Source: Herbiconiux gentiana (lineage in GTDB: Bacteria; Actinomycetota; Actinomycetes; Actinomycetales; Microbacteriaceae). Taken from it: 64,000 bases of DNA. A program made the position numbers and the translations under genes. This document shows positions 16,567-25,327 of the stretch, piece after piece; positions within the stretch are counted from its first letter, which is position 1, and each line of letters opens with the position of its first letter. The notes under the pieces are model-generated. The model worked only from the letters and a program-made list of their open reading frames with translations, had not been told where the DNA came from and ran no database searches. The stretch covers positions 310,001-374,000 of the forward strand of contig NZ_JANTEZ010000001.1 in assembly GCF_024978135.1 (NCBI RefSeq), written 5' to 3'.

Positions 16567-17400
16567 TCAGCGCTGCAGAGCCCGTCTGAGGGCGGCGCTG
16601 CCGAGCAGCGTGACGTCGTCGGCGGGCTGCGCGACCACGGCGAGCTCGCCTGACGCCTCGACGAGCGGATGCGCGGGCGCCAGCACCGCGGCCCCCCTCG
16701 CCACTGCCGAGCCGACGAGGCTCCGCAGCTCCCGGCCCAGCCGCCCGTCCGCCCCGGCGGCGGCCGAGGCCTGCGCCTGCGCCTGCGCGGCGTCCACCCA
16801 CAGCAGATCGTCCTCCCGAAGGTCCCCGAGCAGCTCGAACGGCGGCTTGGCCACGATCGTCACGTCGCGCTCGCCGAGCAGCCGGGCGAGCATCCGCAGC
16901 CCCGCCTCGTCGACGGGGACGGTGTCGCGGCCGTACTCGACCACGGGGTCGCCGGCGCCGTCGACCCCGGCCACGGCCGACGTGACGACGCGGGGCTGGT
17001 CGCCCCGGGCATCCGGCCTGGCCGTGCCCCGCAGGTACACGTAGCGTGCCGCGCGCTCGGCCGGCGACAGCGCCGCGGCCGCGACCGGCTCGAGGTCGCG
17101 ATCGCGCACCCCCGCGAAGAACGCGGGCGAATGCCGCTCGGCGACCCAGCGCAGTGAACGGATCAGGGATTCGACATCGCTCTGCACCACCCGCCAGACC
17201 TCGACGACGGCCGGGTTCTGCCCGACCAGGGTCGCCGTGACCTCAGGATGCTCGGCCAGCACGGCGATCGCCGTGGCGCCGCCGTCGAGGAACGGCTCGG
17301 CGTAACCGTCGAGCGACGGCGGCACGAGCGGCAGCGCGAAGCCCGCCAGGCGCCGCGCCGAGCCGCCCTCGAGGAACGGCGCCGGCGGCCGTCGGATCAG
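16567..17400 (-). CDS. Dam-like (D12 class) DNA methyltransferase homologue with degenerate catalytic motif
   Basis: 277 residues if translation starts at a CTG that overlaps the stop of the zinc-finger gene (CTGA); the first conventional start, GTG at 17325, would cut off conserved sequence. PFLEGGSARRLAGFALPLVPP then YAEPFLDGGATAIAVL correspond to the SAM-binding start of Dam enzymes, and NPAVVEVWRVVQSDVESLI to the following region. Where DPPY is expected (after GDLREDDLLWV) the sequence reads DAAQ, so methylation activity is unlikely. It could be a DNA-binding pseudoenzyme. Homology is judged by eye. Confidence 0.62.
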   Translation of the reverse strand: MIRRPPAPFLEGGSARRLAGFALPLVPPSLDGYAEPFLDGGATAIAVLAEHPEVTATLVGQNPAVVEVWRVVQSDVESLIRSLRWVAERHSPAFFAGVRDRDLEPVAAAALSPAERAARYVYLRGTARPDARGDQPRVVTSAVAGVDGAGDPVVEYGRDTVPVDEAGLRMLARLLGERDVTIVAKPPFELLGDLREDDLLWVDAAQAQAQASAAAGADGRLGRELRSLVGSAVARGAAVLAPAHPLVEASGELAVVAQPADDVTLLGSAALRRALQR

Positions 17401-17762
17401 CGGCGCGGCTCGTCGAAGTAGGAGAAACCGATGGCGTTGCGCTCGCGTGCCGCCTCGGCGCGCTCTTCGCGGAGGCGCTCGGAGCGCTCACGCCGCTCCT
17501 TCAGCACCTCGGGGTCGACGTCGAGCTTGCGCACGGTGACGCCGCCCTTCGACGCCGGGCTGGTCTTCGCCGTCTTGGCGGACGGACGGGTGCTCGACCC
17601 GCCTGTGGACGAGCCGCCACGCACCGGGGTCGTCGGGGTCGCGCCCGTGCCGCGGCACCGCTCGTGCAGCTTGTTCTCGTGCTGGATCAGGGTCTGCGAC
17701 ACGAAACCCACCGCCACAGATTTACCGCAGACCGGGCATTTCGCTGTCGCACCGCTTGCCAT
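17397..17762 (-). CDS. small zinc-finger protein, coupled to the Dam-like gene
   Basis: 121 residues from the ATG at 17762. The N-terminus has CPVCG near residue 8, followed by HENKLHERC, which together could bind one zinc ion (C2HC type). The middle is a Thr/Ser/Gly/Pro-rich linker, and the C-terminal third is a highly charged helix rich in Arg and Glu ([19 protein letters not shown]). I do not recognise a named family. Its TGA overlaps the proposed CTG start of the Dam-like gene. Confidence 0.7.
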   Translation of the reverse strand: MASGATAKCPVCGKSVAVGFVSQTLIQHENKLHERCRGTGATPTTPVRGGSSTGGSSTRPSAKTAKTSPASKGGVTVRKLDVDPEVLKERRERSERLREERAEAARERNAIGFSYFDEPRR

Positions 17763-17887
17763 CAGTTGATCAGATCCTCTCGAACGTTCATGGTGACCCC
17801 CGCGTGCCCCTTCTTCTATGGTCGCACGGAACGGGCCGTCGATCACCCCCGGGCCCTCGACCACCCCGACGGACGTACGATCGACAC

Positions 17888-18331
17888 ATGCCTCTCATCG
17901 GAGAATACGAACCGGGAACCAGCGACTGGGCGCGTCGACAGCTCGAGACCTACGAGGGCTCGGGCGGCACGGAGGGGACGACCCTCCGGGGCATGCCCGT
18001 CATCATCCTCACCACCGTCGGGGCCAAGTCCGGCAAGCTCCGCAAGACGCCCCTGATGCGCGTCGAGCACGACGGCGAGTACGCGGTGGTCGCCTCCCTC
18101 GGCGGCGCACCGAAGCATCCGGTCTGGTACTTCAACATCGTCGCGCAGCCGCACGTCGAGCTGCAGGACCGCACCGAGAAGCACGACTACCTCGCCCGCG
18201 AGGTCACCGGCGAGGAGAAGGCGCTCTGGTGGCGCCGGGCGGTCGAGGCCTACCCCGACTACGCCGACTACCAGACGAAGACCGACCGCGAGATCCCGGT
18301 CTTCGTGCTGAGCCGGTTCGACGCGGAGTAG
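17888..18331 (+). CDS. deazaflavin (F420)-dependent nitroreductase-family protein (Ddn-like)
   Basis: 147 residues. It contains [25 protein letters not shown] and [26 protein letters not shown], the signature of the Ddn/FDOR-A family that uses cofactor F420H2 to reduce quinones or nitro compounds. The ATG at 17888 fits the usual N-terminus, although its ribosome binding site is weak. Single gene, convergent with dhaM. Confidence 0.88.
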   Translation: MPLIGEYEPGTSDWARRQLETYEGSGGTEGTTLRGMPVIILTTVGAKSGKLRKTPLMRVEHDGEYAVVASLGGAPKHPVWYFNIVAQPHVELQDRTEKHDYLAREVTGEEKALWWRRAVEAYPDYADYQTKTDREIPVFVLSRFDAE

Positions 18332-18334
18332 GCG

Positions 18335-18391
18335 CTACTCCTCGGCGACGCGGCTGCTCCTCGCCGACGCGGCTGCTACTCCTCGCCGAAT
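18335..18391. repeat. 19-base imperfect tandem repeat at the 3' end of dhaM
   Basis: Two full units (18335-18353 and 18354-18372) differ at two positions, and a partial third unit overlaps the last codons and stop of dhaM. The duplicated sequence is derived from the dhaM C-terminal codons. Confidence 0.75.
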
Positions 18392-19113
18392 CCCGACTCG
18401 ACGAGGTCGGCCAGCGCGTCCACCGCGTCACCCGCCGCCGGGTCGGTGCTCGCGATCTCGACGGTCGCGCCCTTGACGAGGCCCATCGACATGATGCCGA
18501 GCAGGCTCTTCGCGTCCTTGCCGTTCACCGTGACCTTCTGGCCGAAGGTGCTGGCGAGCTTCACGAACTCGGCGGCCGGGCGCGCGTGCAACCCGTCGCG
18601 GTTGACGATGGTCACGGTGCGCGACGGGGTTCCGGATGCGGTGGCCGGCTCCTCGAAGACCGGCACCGCCGCGTTCGCCCCGGCTCCGGCGTCCGACTCC
18701 TGCGCGGGCTCGGCGAGCTCGCCGGCGGCCGAGCGGGCGGCGGTCACGACCTCGTCGAGCGTCGCACCCGACTCGGCCGCGACGGCGGCGGCGACCCCGC
18801 CCTCGACGAGAGGGGCGTCGACGATGCGCACGCGCGACTGCACCTCCTCGTCGAGGAAGTCGAGCGCGGTCTCGGCCGTCAGGATGGCGGAGCCCAGATC
18901 GCAGAGCACGGCGACACCGTGGCCGGAGTCGGCCTCGGAGACGGCGGCGCTGACCTTGTCGAAGCTGGTGCCGATGCCGCCGTCGTCGGTGCCGCCCGCG
19001 GCGACCAGCGTGGTGGAGCCCGCCATCTGACCGGCGAGCTCGACGAGACCCTCGGCGATCTTCGTGCTGTGCGAGACGAAGACGAGGCCGACCTTGCCCG
19101 GGGTGCCGGCCAT
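18376..19113 (-). CDS. dhaM: DhaM: PTS-dependent dihydroxyacetone kinase phosphotransferase subunit fused to HPr
   Basis: 245 residues. The N-terminal EIIA-Man-like domain (1-135) has the phospho-acceptor His15 in VFVSHSTK. After a Glu/Ala/Gly-rich linker comes an HPr domain (about 165-245) with His176 in GLHARPAAEF. DhaM passes phosphate from PTS enzyme I to the ADP held by DhaL. Its own HPr domain shortens that relay. No EI domain is attached, so general EI must supply phosphate. The ATG shares one base with the dhaL stop (TGATG). Confidence 0.93.
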   Translation of the reverse strand: MAGTPGKVGLVFVSHSTKIAEGLVELAGQMAGSTTLVAAGGTDDGGIGTSFDKVSAAVSEADSGHGVAVLCDLGSAILTAETALDFLDEEVQSRVRIVDAPLVEGGVAAAVAAESGATLDEVVTAARSAAGELAEPAQESDAGAGANAAVPVFEEPATASGTPSRTVTIVNRDGLHARPAAEFVKLASTFGQKVTVNGKDAKSLLGIMSMGLVKGATVEIASTDPAAGDAVDALADLVESGFGEE

Positions 19114-19832
19114 CAGGCGGCTCCCCCGGTGGTGCCGTCGGTGCCGGTGCCGCCGGCGCCGTCGGTGCCGGTGCCGGTGCCCGTGCCGCCGGCACCGGCC
19201 GCGGCATCCGCCGCCGCGCGCAGGATCAGCGACGACGACTGCGCCCCCGGGTCGCGGTGCCCGATCGCCCGCTCGCCGAGGTAGCTCGCCCGACCCTTCC
19301 GGGCCACCAGCGGCTCGGTCGCCTCGGCACCCTTCTCGGCGGCGTCGGCCGCCGCCGCCAGGATCTCGGCCGGCGTGCGCCCCTCGGCCTGAGCGGCCAC
19401 GGCGGCGTCGACGGCGGGCGTCCACGCGTCGATCATCGTCTTGTCGCCCGGCTCGGCCTTGCCGCGCAGCACCACGCCGTCGCGCGCCGCGGTCAGGAAC
19501 GCCACCAGCGCGGCCCCGTCGAGCTGCTCGTCCTTGCCGACCACGCCGGCCCCCTTGAGATAGGCGGTGCCGAGCAGCGGGCCGGAGGCTCCGCCGACGG
19601 TCGAGATGAGCGTGGTGGCGACGAGCTTCAGGGCGTCACCCGGAACCGCGTCGGCCGGCAGCGAGTCGAGCTTCGCGATCACGGCCGTGAAGCCGCGGTC
19701 GAGGTTCTCCCCGTGGTCGCCGTCGCCGATCTCGCGGTCGAGCGTGACGAGCTCCACCCGGTGGTCGTGCACCACCTGTGCGGTCCGCCGGATCCAGTCC
19801 GTCGTCCAGTCGATGCCCAGAGCGTCAGCCAT
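19113..19832 (-). CDS. dhaL: DhaL: dihydroxyacetone kinase ADP-binding subunit
   Basis: 239 residues from the ATG at 19832 (GAGGG upstream). IGDGDHGENLDRGF at about 36-49 and the stretch from STVGGASGPLLGTAYLKGAG carry the Mg-ADP-binding residues. The core ends with GERAIGHRDPGAQSSSLILRA. A Gly/Thr-rich tail of about 30 residues follows and is not part of the DhaL fold. In PTS-type systems DhaL keeps its ADP bound and is rephosphorylated by DhaM. Middle gene of dhaKLM, five bases after dhaK. Confidence 0.94.
   Translation of the reverse strand: MADALGIDWTTDWIRRTAQVVHDHRVELVTLDREIGDGDHGENLDRGFTAVIAKLDSLPADAVPGDALKLVATTLISTVGGASGPLLGTAYLKGAGVVGKDEQLDGAALVAFLTAARDGVVLRGKAEPGDKTMIDAWTPAVDAAVAAQAEGRTPAEILAAAADAAEKGAEATEPLVARKGRASYLGERAIGHRDPGAQSSSLILRAAADAAAGAGGTGTGTGTDGAGGTGTDGTTGGAA
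19119..19199. repeat. simple GGTGCC-like repeat encoding the DhaL tail
   Basis: About 80 bases built mostly from ccggtg, gtcggt and gccggt hexamers. They encode the Gly/Thr/Asp/Ala-rich C-terminal tail of DhaL and are a likely site of replication slippage. Confidence 0.7.
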
Positions 19833-19837
19833 GCCCT

Positions 19838-20839
19838 CTACCTTCCCCAGCGCAGAGCAGCCGTCTGCACCGGTGCGTCCCACAGTCCGGTCAGTTCCTC
19901 GTCGAGCTTCAGCACGCTGATCGACACGCCCTGCATCTCGAGCGACGTCACGAAGTTGCCCACCAGCGAGCGGGTCACCGTGATGCCCTTCTCAGCCAAC
20001 ACCTCCGCGGCGTGCTTGAACACGATGTAGAGCTCGACCTGCGGGGTGCCGCCCATGCCGTTCACGAGCAGCAGCACCTCGTCGCCCGAGGCGAAGGGCA
20101 GGTCCTCCAGGATGGGCCCGAGCAGGCGGTCGACGATCGCGTCGGCCGGCTCCAGCTTGATGCGCTCCCGGCCCGGCTCCCCGTGGATGCCGATGCCGAT
20201 CTCGATCTCGTCGTCGGCGAGCACGAAGCTCGGCTCGCCGGCGTGCGGCACGACGCACGGTGTGAGGGCGACACCCATGGTGCGTACCTGGCTGTTGACC
20301 TTGGTGGCGACGGCGGCCACGGCGTCGAGGTCGTCGCCGCGCTCGGCGGCGGCTCCGGCGATCTTCTCCACCAGCACGGTGCCGGCGACGCCGCGACGGC
20401 CGGCGGTGTAGAGCGAGTCCTTGACCGCGACGTCGTCGTCGACGATCACGGTGCGCACCTCGATGTCCTCGGCCGAGGCGAGGTCGGCGGCGGTCTCGAA
20501 GTTCAGCACGTCTCCGGTGTAGTTCTTCACGATGTGCAGCACACCCTTGCCCGCGTCGACGGCCTTCGTCGCCGCGAGGATCGGGTCGGGCGTCGGGGAG
20601 GTGAAGACCGGGCCGGGTACGGCGGCGTCGAGCATCCCGAAGCCCACGAAGCCGCCGTGCAGGGGCTCGTGCCCGCTGCCGCCGCCCGACACCAGGCCGA
20701 CCTTGCCGGCCACCGGGGCGTCTTTGCGGGCGATGTAGATGGGGTCGTGCGACACGGTGACGATGTCGCCGTGCGCGGCCTCGAAACCGACGACGGCCTC
20801 GTCGACGACGTTCTTCGGATCGTTGATGAGCTTCTTCAT
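19838..20839 (-). CDS. dhaK: DhaK: dihydroxyacetone kinase substrate-binding subunit
   Basis: 333 residues, full length for the family. GGGSGHEP at 52-59 holds the general acid/base histidine. His219 in GIGIHGEPG is the residue that binds dihydroxyacetone covalently as a hemiaminal. With DhaL and DhaM it makes dihydroxyacetone phosphate at the expense of phosphoenolpyruvate. First gene of the operon, divergent from glpF-glpK. Confidence 0.96.
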   Translation of the reverse strand: MKKLINDPKNVVDEAVVGFEAAHGDIVTVSHDPIYIARKDAPVAGKVGLVSGGGSGHEPLHGGFVGFGMLDAAVPGPVFTSPTPDPILAATKAVDAGKGVLHIVKNYTGDVLNFETAADLASAEDIEVRTVIVDDDVAVKDSLYTAGRRGVAGTVLVEKIAGAAAERGDDLDAVAAVATKVNSQVRTMGVALTPCVVPHAGEPSFVLADDEIEIGIGIHGEPGRERIKLEPADAIVDRLLGPILEDLPFASGDEVLLLVNGMGGTPQVELYIVFKHAAEVLAEKGITVTRSLVGNFVTSLEMQGVSISVLKLDEELTGLWDAPVQTAALRWGR

Positions 20840-20851
20840 TGAAATTCCCTC

Positions 20852-20954
20852 CGGTCACCGTGCATCGGTGCGACGGGAGCCAGCGCCTGGCTGCCCGAGA
20901 CGAATCTACGCCGTCGGCGCCGGGCTCCGGTAGGTGCAGGGCGCACGGTGACCG
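20852..20954. promoter_or_regulatory. inverted repeats in the dhaK-glpF divergent region, putative shared operator
   Basis: CGGTCACCGTGC (20852-20863) and GCACGGTGACCG (20943-20954) are perfect 12-base inverted copies 79 bases apart. Each overlaps its own small palindrome (CACCG-TGCAT-CGGTG and CACGG-TGA-CCGTG). The arrangement suggests one regulator binding two sites between the divergent operons, possibly by looping. No regulator gene is adjacent. Confidence 0.45.
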
Positions 20955-21070
20955 TGGGCGACACGGGACACTCCGGCATGTACCTGGCAACTTCCTGGGG
21001 ATACTGTTGGCTCAATCCGTTCACCCCGGAGGCCGCAGTGGGCGGCCGCTCAGTGCGAAGGAAGGTCATC

Positions 21071-21841
21071 GTGGACAATCTCGGTATCGATTTCTTGTCG
21101 GAGCTGGTGGGCACGGCGATGCTCGTGCTCCTCGGCTGCGGCGTCGTGGCGAACGTCGCCCTGGTGCGCACCAAAGGCTTCAACGGCGGGTTCCTGATGG
21201 TGAACATCGGCTGGGGCCTCGCGGTCTTCGCCGGTGTGATCGTGTCGTACGCCTCCGGAGCACACCTGAACCCGGCCGTCACCCTCGGGCTCGTGGCCAA
21301 TGGCGCGACGTCGTTCGGCTCGGCGGCGACCCCGGTCGACGTCAACTTCCTGTCGGTGATCGCGTACATCGGTGCGCAGCTGATCGGTGCGATCATCGGT
21401 GCGGTGTTCGTGTGGCTGGCGTACAAGCAGCACTTCGACGAGGAGCCCGAGCCGGCGAACAAGCTCGGCGTGTTCTCGACCGGCCCGGCCATCCGCTCGT
21501 ATGGCTGGAACCTCGTCACCGAGATCGTCGGCACCTTCGTGCTGGTGTTCGTCGTGATCGGCTTCGGCGGCGGACGACAGGGCGACGGCGGTTTGGCGGC
21601 ACTCGGAGCCCTTCCGGTCGCGCTGCTCGTGATCGGCATCGGCGCCTCGCTCGGTGGCCCGACCGGCTACGCCATCAACCCCGCGCGTGACCTCGGCCCG
21701 CGCATCGCGCACGCGATCCTCCCGATCAAGGGCAAGGGAACCTCCGACTGGTCCTACTCCTGGGTGCCGATCGTCGGACCGATCATCGGCGGTATCCTCG
21801 CCGGCCTCCTCGCGATCCCCCTCCTGCCGATCCTCACGTAG
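21071..21841 (+). CDS. glpF: glycerol facilitator / aquaglyceroporin (MIP family)
   Basis: 256 residues with six membrane helices and the two pore motifs, NPA at 67-69 and NPAR near residue 200, the latter followed by DLGPR. The GTG at 21071 is chosen over an in-frame GTG 41 codons upstream, because it has AAGGAAGG upstream and starts at the usual MIP N-terminus. It lets glycerol, and perhaps dihydroxyacetone, diffuse in. The downstream glycerol kinase gene makes the role clear. Confidence 0.92.
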   Translation: MDNLGIDFLSELVGTAMLVLLGCGVVANVALVRTKGFNGGFLMVNIGWGLAVFAGVIVSYASGAHLNPAVTLGLVANGATSFGSAATPVDVNFLSVIAYIGAQLIGAIIGAVFVWLAYKQHFDEEPEPANKLGVFSTGPAIRSYGWNLVTEIVGTFVLVFVVIGFGGGRQGDGGLAALGALPVALLVIGIGASLGGPTGYAINPARDLGPRIAHAILPIKGKGTSDWSYSWVPIVGPIIGGILAGLLAIPLLPILT

Positions 21842-21845
21842 CACC

Positions 21846-21883
21846 CAGCGGGCCGGGCCACGATGACGTGGACCGGCCCGCTG
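21846..21883 (+). terminator. hairpin between glpF and glpK
   Basis: A perfect 11-base stem (CAGCGGGCCGG / CCGGCCCGCTG) with a 16-base loop is followed by TCTCTTT. It could end part of the glpF transcript, or protect its 3' end so that glpF and glpK levels differ. Confidence 0.6.
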
Positions 21884-21923
21884 TCTCTTTCCAGCACCAG
21901 TCGTCTCACACAAAGGAGTTGTT

Positions 21924-23438
21924 ATGACGGACTACATCATCGCGATCGACCAGGGAACCACGAGCACCCGGGCGATCGTCTTCGACCACTCGGGCTCGAT
22001 CGTCTCCACGGGCCAGCTCGAGCACGACCAGATCTTCCCCAAGGCCGGCTGGGTCGAGCACGACCCGAAGCAGATCTGGGACAACACCCGCGAGGTGATC
22101 GGTCAGGCCCTCTCGAAGGCCAACATCACCCGCCACAACGTCAAAGCTGTCGGCATCACCAACCAGCGCGAGACCGCGGTGGTGTGGGACAAGAACACCG
22201 GCGAGCCCGTCTACAACGCGATCGTCTGGCAGGACACCCGCACCCAGGCCATCGTCGACCGCCTCTCGGAGGACGGCGGGGCCGAGCGCTTCAAGGACAC
22301 GGTCGGCCTGCCCCTGTCGACGTACTTCGCCGGCACCAAGATCGTCTGGATCCTCGAGAACGTCGAGGGCGCCCGCGAGCGCGCCAAGTCCGGCGACCTG
22401 CTCTTCGGCACCACCGACACCTGGGTGCTCTGGAACCTCACCGGCGGCGTCGACGGCGGCGTGCACGCGACCGACGTCACCAACGCCTCCCGCACGCTCT
22501 TCATGGACCTCGAGACCCTGGAGTGGCGCGACGACATCCTCGACGTGTTCGGGGTGCCGAAGTCGATGCTCCCGGCGATCAAGAGCTCCTCGGAGATCTA
22601 CGGGACCGTGCACACCTCCTCGCTGCTGCGCGAGGTGCCGGTCGCGGGCATCCTGGGCGACCAGCAGGCCGCCACCTTCGGCCAGGCCGCGTTCGACGCC
22701 GGCGAGGCCAAGAACACCTACGGCACCGGCAACTTCCTCATCTTCAACACGGGCACCGAGATCGTGAAGTCGAAGAACGGGCTGCTCACGACCCTCGGTT
22801 ACAAGCTGGGCGACGCCGAACCGCACTACGCGCTCGAGGGCTCGATCGCGGTCACCGGCTCGCTCGTGCAGTGGCTGCGCGACAACCTCGGCCTGATCAA
22901 GTCCGCCCCCGAGATCGAGGAGCTCGCCAAGACGGTCGAGGACAACGGCGGCGCCTACTTCGTGCCGGCGTTCTCCGGCCTGTTCGCTCCCTACTGGCGA
23001 TCGGATGCCCGGGGTGCCCTCGTGGGTCTGACCCGCTACGTCAACAAGGGCCACATCGCCCGTGCGGCACTCGAGGCGACCGCCTTCCAGACCAAGGAGG
23101 TGCTCGACGCGGTCAACGCCGACTCGGGGGTGCCGCTGACGGAGCTGAAGGTCGACGGAGGCATGATCGCCAACAACCTGCTGATGCAGTTCCAGGCCGA
23201 CATCCTCGACGTGCCCGTCGTGCGTCCGGTCGTGGCCGAGACGACGGCGCTCGGTGCGGCGTACGCGGCCGGGCTCGCCGTGGGCTACTGGGCCGACCTC
23301 GACGAGCTGCGCGCCAACTGGCAGGAGGACTCGCGCTGGACGCCCGACCTCGACTCGGCCGAGCGCGACCGGCAGTACCGCAACTGGAAGAAGGCCGTCA
23401 CCAAGACGATGGACTGGGTGGACGAGGACGTGCAGTAA
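21924..23438 (+). CDS. glpK: glycerol kinase
   Basis: 504 residues, the usual length. The N-terminus [14 protein letters not shown] is the FGGY-kinase phosphate motif. [11 protein letters not shown], and [26 protein letters not shown] near the C-terminus, are GlpK-type ATP-binding segments. It phosphorylates glycerol to glycerol 3-phosphate in the cytoplasm. A strong AAAGGAG precedes the ATG. Linked to glpF, with a hairpin in between. Confidence 0.97.
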   Translation: MTDYIIAIDQGTTSTRAIVFDHSGSIVSTGQLEHDQIFPKAGWVEHDPKQIWDNTREVIGQALSKANITRHNVKAVGITNQRETAVVWDKNTGEPVYNAIVWQDTRTQAIVDRLSEDGGAERFKDTVGLPLSTYFAGTKIVWILENVEGARERAKSGDLLFGTTDTWVLWNLTGGVDGGVHATDVTNASRTLFMDLETLEWRDDILDVFGVPKSMLPAIKSSSEIYGTVHTSSLLREVPVAGILGDQQAATFGQAAFDAGEAKNTYGTGNFLIFNTGTEIVKSKNGLLTTLGYKLGDAEPHYALEGSIAVTGSLVQWLRDNLGLIKSAPEIEELAKTVEDNGGAYFVPAFSGLFAPYWRSDARGALVGLTRYVNKGHIARAALEATAFQTKEVLDAVNADSGVPLTELKVDGGMIANNLLMQFQADILDVPVVRPVVAETTALGAAYAAGLAVGYWADLDELRANWQEDSRWTPDLDSAERDRQYRNWKKAVTKTMDWVDEDVQ

Positions 23439-23485
23439 GGGCTCTGCCCTCGGCCGTGTAGGGCTCCCCCTGCCAGGCCTGCCGT

Positions 23486-24538
23486 TCAGGCGCGGGTGGC
23501 CGCGATCCAGTCGTCGAGCTTCTGGGTCGCGGCCCCCGTGTCGATGGCGGCGGCGGCGATGGTCATCTTCTCGGCCAGCCGCTCCACCATCCCCCGGTCA
23601 ACCTCGGCCGGATCGGTGGCCAGCTCGAACGCCACGAGACCGGCCGCGGCGTTCAGCAGCACCGTGTCGCGTACCGGCCCGCCGTCGCCGGCGAGCGTGC
23701 GCCGCACGATCTCGGCGTTGTGCGCGGCGTCGCCCCCGCGCAGCTCGTCGATGGTCGAGGTGCGGATGCCCAGATCCCTCGGATTGAGGTCGTGCTCCTT
23801 CACCGACCCGCGCGAGACCTCCCAGATGTGGCTGTGGCCCGTCGTGGTCAGCTCGTCGAGACCGTCGTCGCCCCGGAAGACCAGCGCCGTGGCGCCCCGG
23901 GTCTGGAAGACTCCGGTGATCAGCGGTACGCGGTCGAGGTGGGCGACACCCACGGCCGACGCCTCGGCGCGGGCGGGGTTGCAGAGCGGGCCGAGGAAGT
24001 TGAAGACCGTGGGAACGCCGAGTTCGGCGCGCACCGCTCCGGCGTTCTTGAACCCGGGGTGGAACTTCGCGGCGTAGGCGAAGGAGATGCCGGTCTCCAT
24101 CAGCACGGCGGCCACCCGCTCCGGCTCGAGCTCGAGATCGATGCCGAGGGCGCGCAGCACGTCGGAGGAGCCGCTCAGCGAACTCGCCGCCTTGTTGCCG
24201 TGCTTGATGACAGGGACACCGCTCGCCGCCGCGACGATCGACGCCATGGTCGAGACGTTCACGGTGCCGTAGCTGTCGCCTCCGGTGCCCACGATGTCGA
24301 GCGCGAACGGGTCGACCTCCAGTGGCAGCGCGTGGTCGAGGATCGCGTCGCGGAAGCCGACGATCTCGTCGACCGTCTCCCCCTTGGCTCTCAGCGCGAC
24401 CAGGAATCCTGCCAGCTGGGCCTCAGTCACCTCTCCTAGCATGATCCTGTCCATCGACCAGGTGGCCTGCGAGATCGAGAGATCCTGCCCGGTCAGCAGG
24501 CGTGCGATGGTCGAGGGCCAGGTGAGCGTTTCAGCCAT
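23486..24538 (-). CDS. trpD: anthranilate phosphoribosyltransferase
   Basis: 350 residues. [14 protein letters not shown] at 84-97 binds the PRPP phosphates, followed by [21 protein letters not shown] and [11 protein letters not shown]. It catalyses the second step of tryptophan synthesis, joining anthranilate to PRPP. The ATG at 24538 gives the family N-terminus. Other trp genes are not in the window. The position next to ctaE is the usual one in Microbacteriaceae and related actinobacteria. Confidence 0.97.
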   Translation of the reverse strand: MAETLTWPSTIARLLTGQDLSISQATWSMDRIMLGEVTEAQLAGFLVALRAKGETVDEIVGFRDAILDHALPLEVDPFALDIVGTGGDSYGTVNVSTMASIVAAASGVPVIKHGNKAASSLSGSSDVLRALGIDLELEPERVAAVLMETGISFAYAAKFHPGFKNAGAVRAELGVPTVFNFLGPLCNPARAEASAVGVAHLDRVPLITGVFQTRGATALVFRGDDGLDELTTTGHSHIWEVSRGSVKEHDLNPRDLGIRTSTIDELRGGDAAHNAEIVRRTLAGDGGPVRDTVLLNAAAGLVAFELATDPAEVDRGMVERLAEKMTIAAAAIDTGAATQKLDDWIAATRA

Positions 24539-24628
24539 GGGAGCGATCCTACGGGCCGCTCCGAACGGGACACGCCGGTGGAGGGGCCGGATGGTGCGCC
24601 AAATGCAAAACCGCGCCCCGATATCGGA

Positions 24629-24634
24629 CATAAT
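24629..24634 (+). promoter_or_regulatory. CATAAT -10 element of ctaE, leaderless mRNA likely
   Basis: CATAAT ends six bases before the GTG at 24641. A start site at the normal distance would be the GTG itself, and no ribosome binding site precedes it. A -35 element is not obvious. Confidence 0.45.
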
Positions 24635-24640
24635 GGAACA

Positions 24641-25270
24641 GTGACGAGCAGCTCATTGACCCATTCTCAGAGTGCCCCCGTGGTGCAGCGCCCCAACACC
24701 GTGGCGGTCGGCACCATCGTGTGGCTCGGCAGCGAGGTCATGTTCTTCGCGGGCCTCTTCGCCATCTACTTCACGCTGCGCTCCACGAACCCGGGCGCCT
24801 GGGCCGAGCAGGCCGGCGTGCTGAACGTCCCGTTCGCGGCCGTCAACACGATCATCCTGGTGATCTCGTCGTTCTGGTGCCAGTTCGCCGTCTGGGCCGC
24901 CGAGCGCGGCCAGGTCAAGCGCACCAGCTGGGCCCCCAAAGACTGGGGCCTCACCGAGTGGCTCTTCCTCACCTACGCCTTCGGCGCCGTCTTCGTCAGC
25001 GGCCAGGTGCTCGAGTACGCCACCCTCGTCTCCGAGGGCATCACGATCGACGGCAACGCCTACGGCTCGGCCTTCTACCTCACCACCGGCTTCCACGCCC
25101 TGCACGTCACGGGCGGCCTCATCGCCATGCTGCTCATGCTCGGTCGCGTGTTCGCCGTCAAGAACTTCGGTCACAAGGAGGCGACGTCGATCATCGTCGT
25201 CTCGTACTACTGGCACTTCGTCGACGTGGTCTGGATCGGCCTCTTCTTCGTCATCTACGTGCTGAAGTAG
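24641..25270 (+). CDS. ctaE: cytochrome c oxidase subunit III
   Basis: 209 residues with five membrane helices, the short form typical of actinobacteria. Conserved residues include [17 protein letters not shown] in helix 1, [11 protein letters not shown] and [11 protein letters not shown]. It stabilises subunit I of the aa3 oxidase and lines a proton or oxygen path. First gene of the ctaE-qcrCAB operon. The GTG start is inferred from the promoter position. Confidence 0.96.
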   Translation: MTSSSLTHSQSAPVVQRPNTVAVGTIVWLGSEVMFFAGLFAIYFTLRSTNPGAWAEQAGVLNVPFAAVNTIILVISSFWCQFAVWAAERGQVKRTSWAPKDWGLTEWLFLTYAFGAVFVSGQVLEYATLVSEGITIDGNAYGSAFYLTTGFHALHVTGGLIAMLLMLGRVFAVKNFGHKEATSIIVVSYYWHFVDVVWIGLFFVIYVLK

Positions 25271-25327
25271 CGCTCCACCCAGATCGACCCGATGCAGCAC
25301 CCGCAGTACCGAAAGAGAGTTGAGAGA

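Noticed and set aside
17325-17327. GTG as the start of the Dam-like gene.
   Set aside because: It lies inside conserved sequence and would remove the SAM-binding N-terminus; the CTG at 17400 fits the coupling with the upstream gene better.
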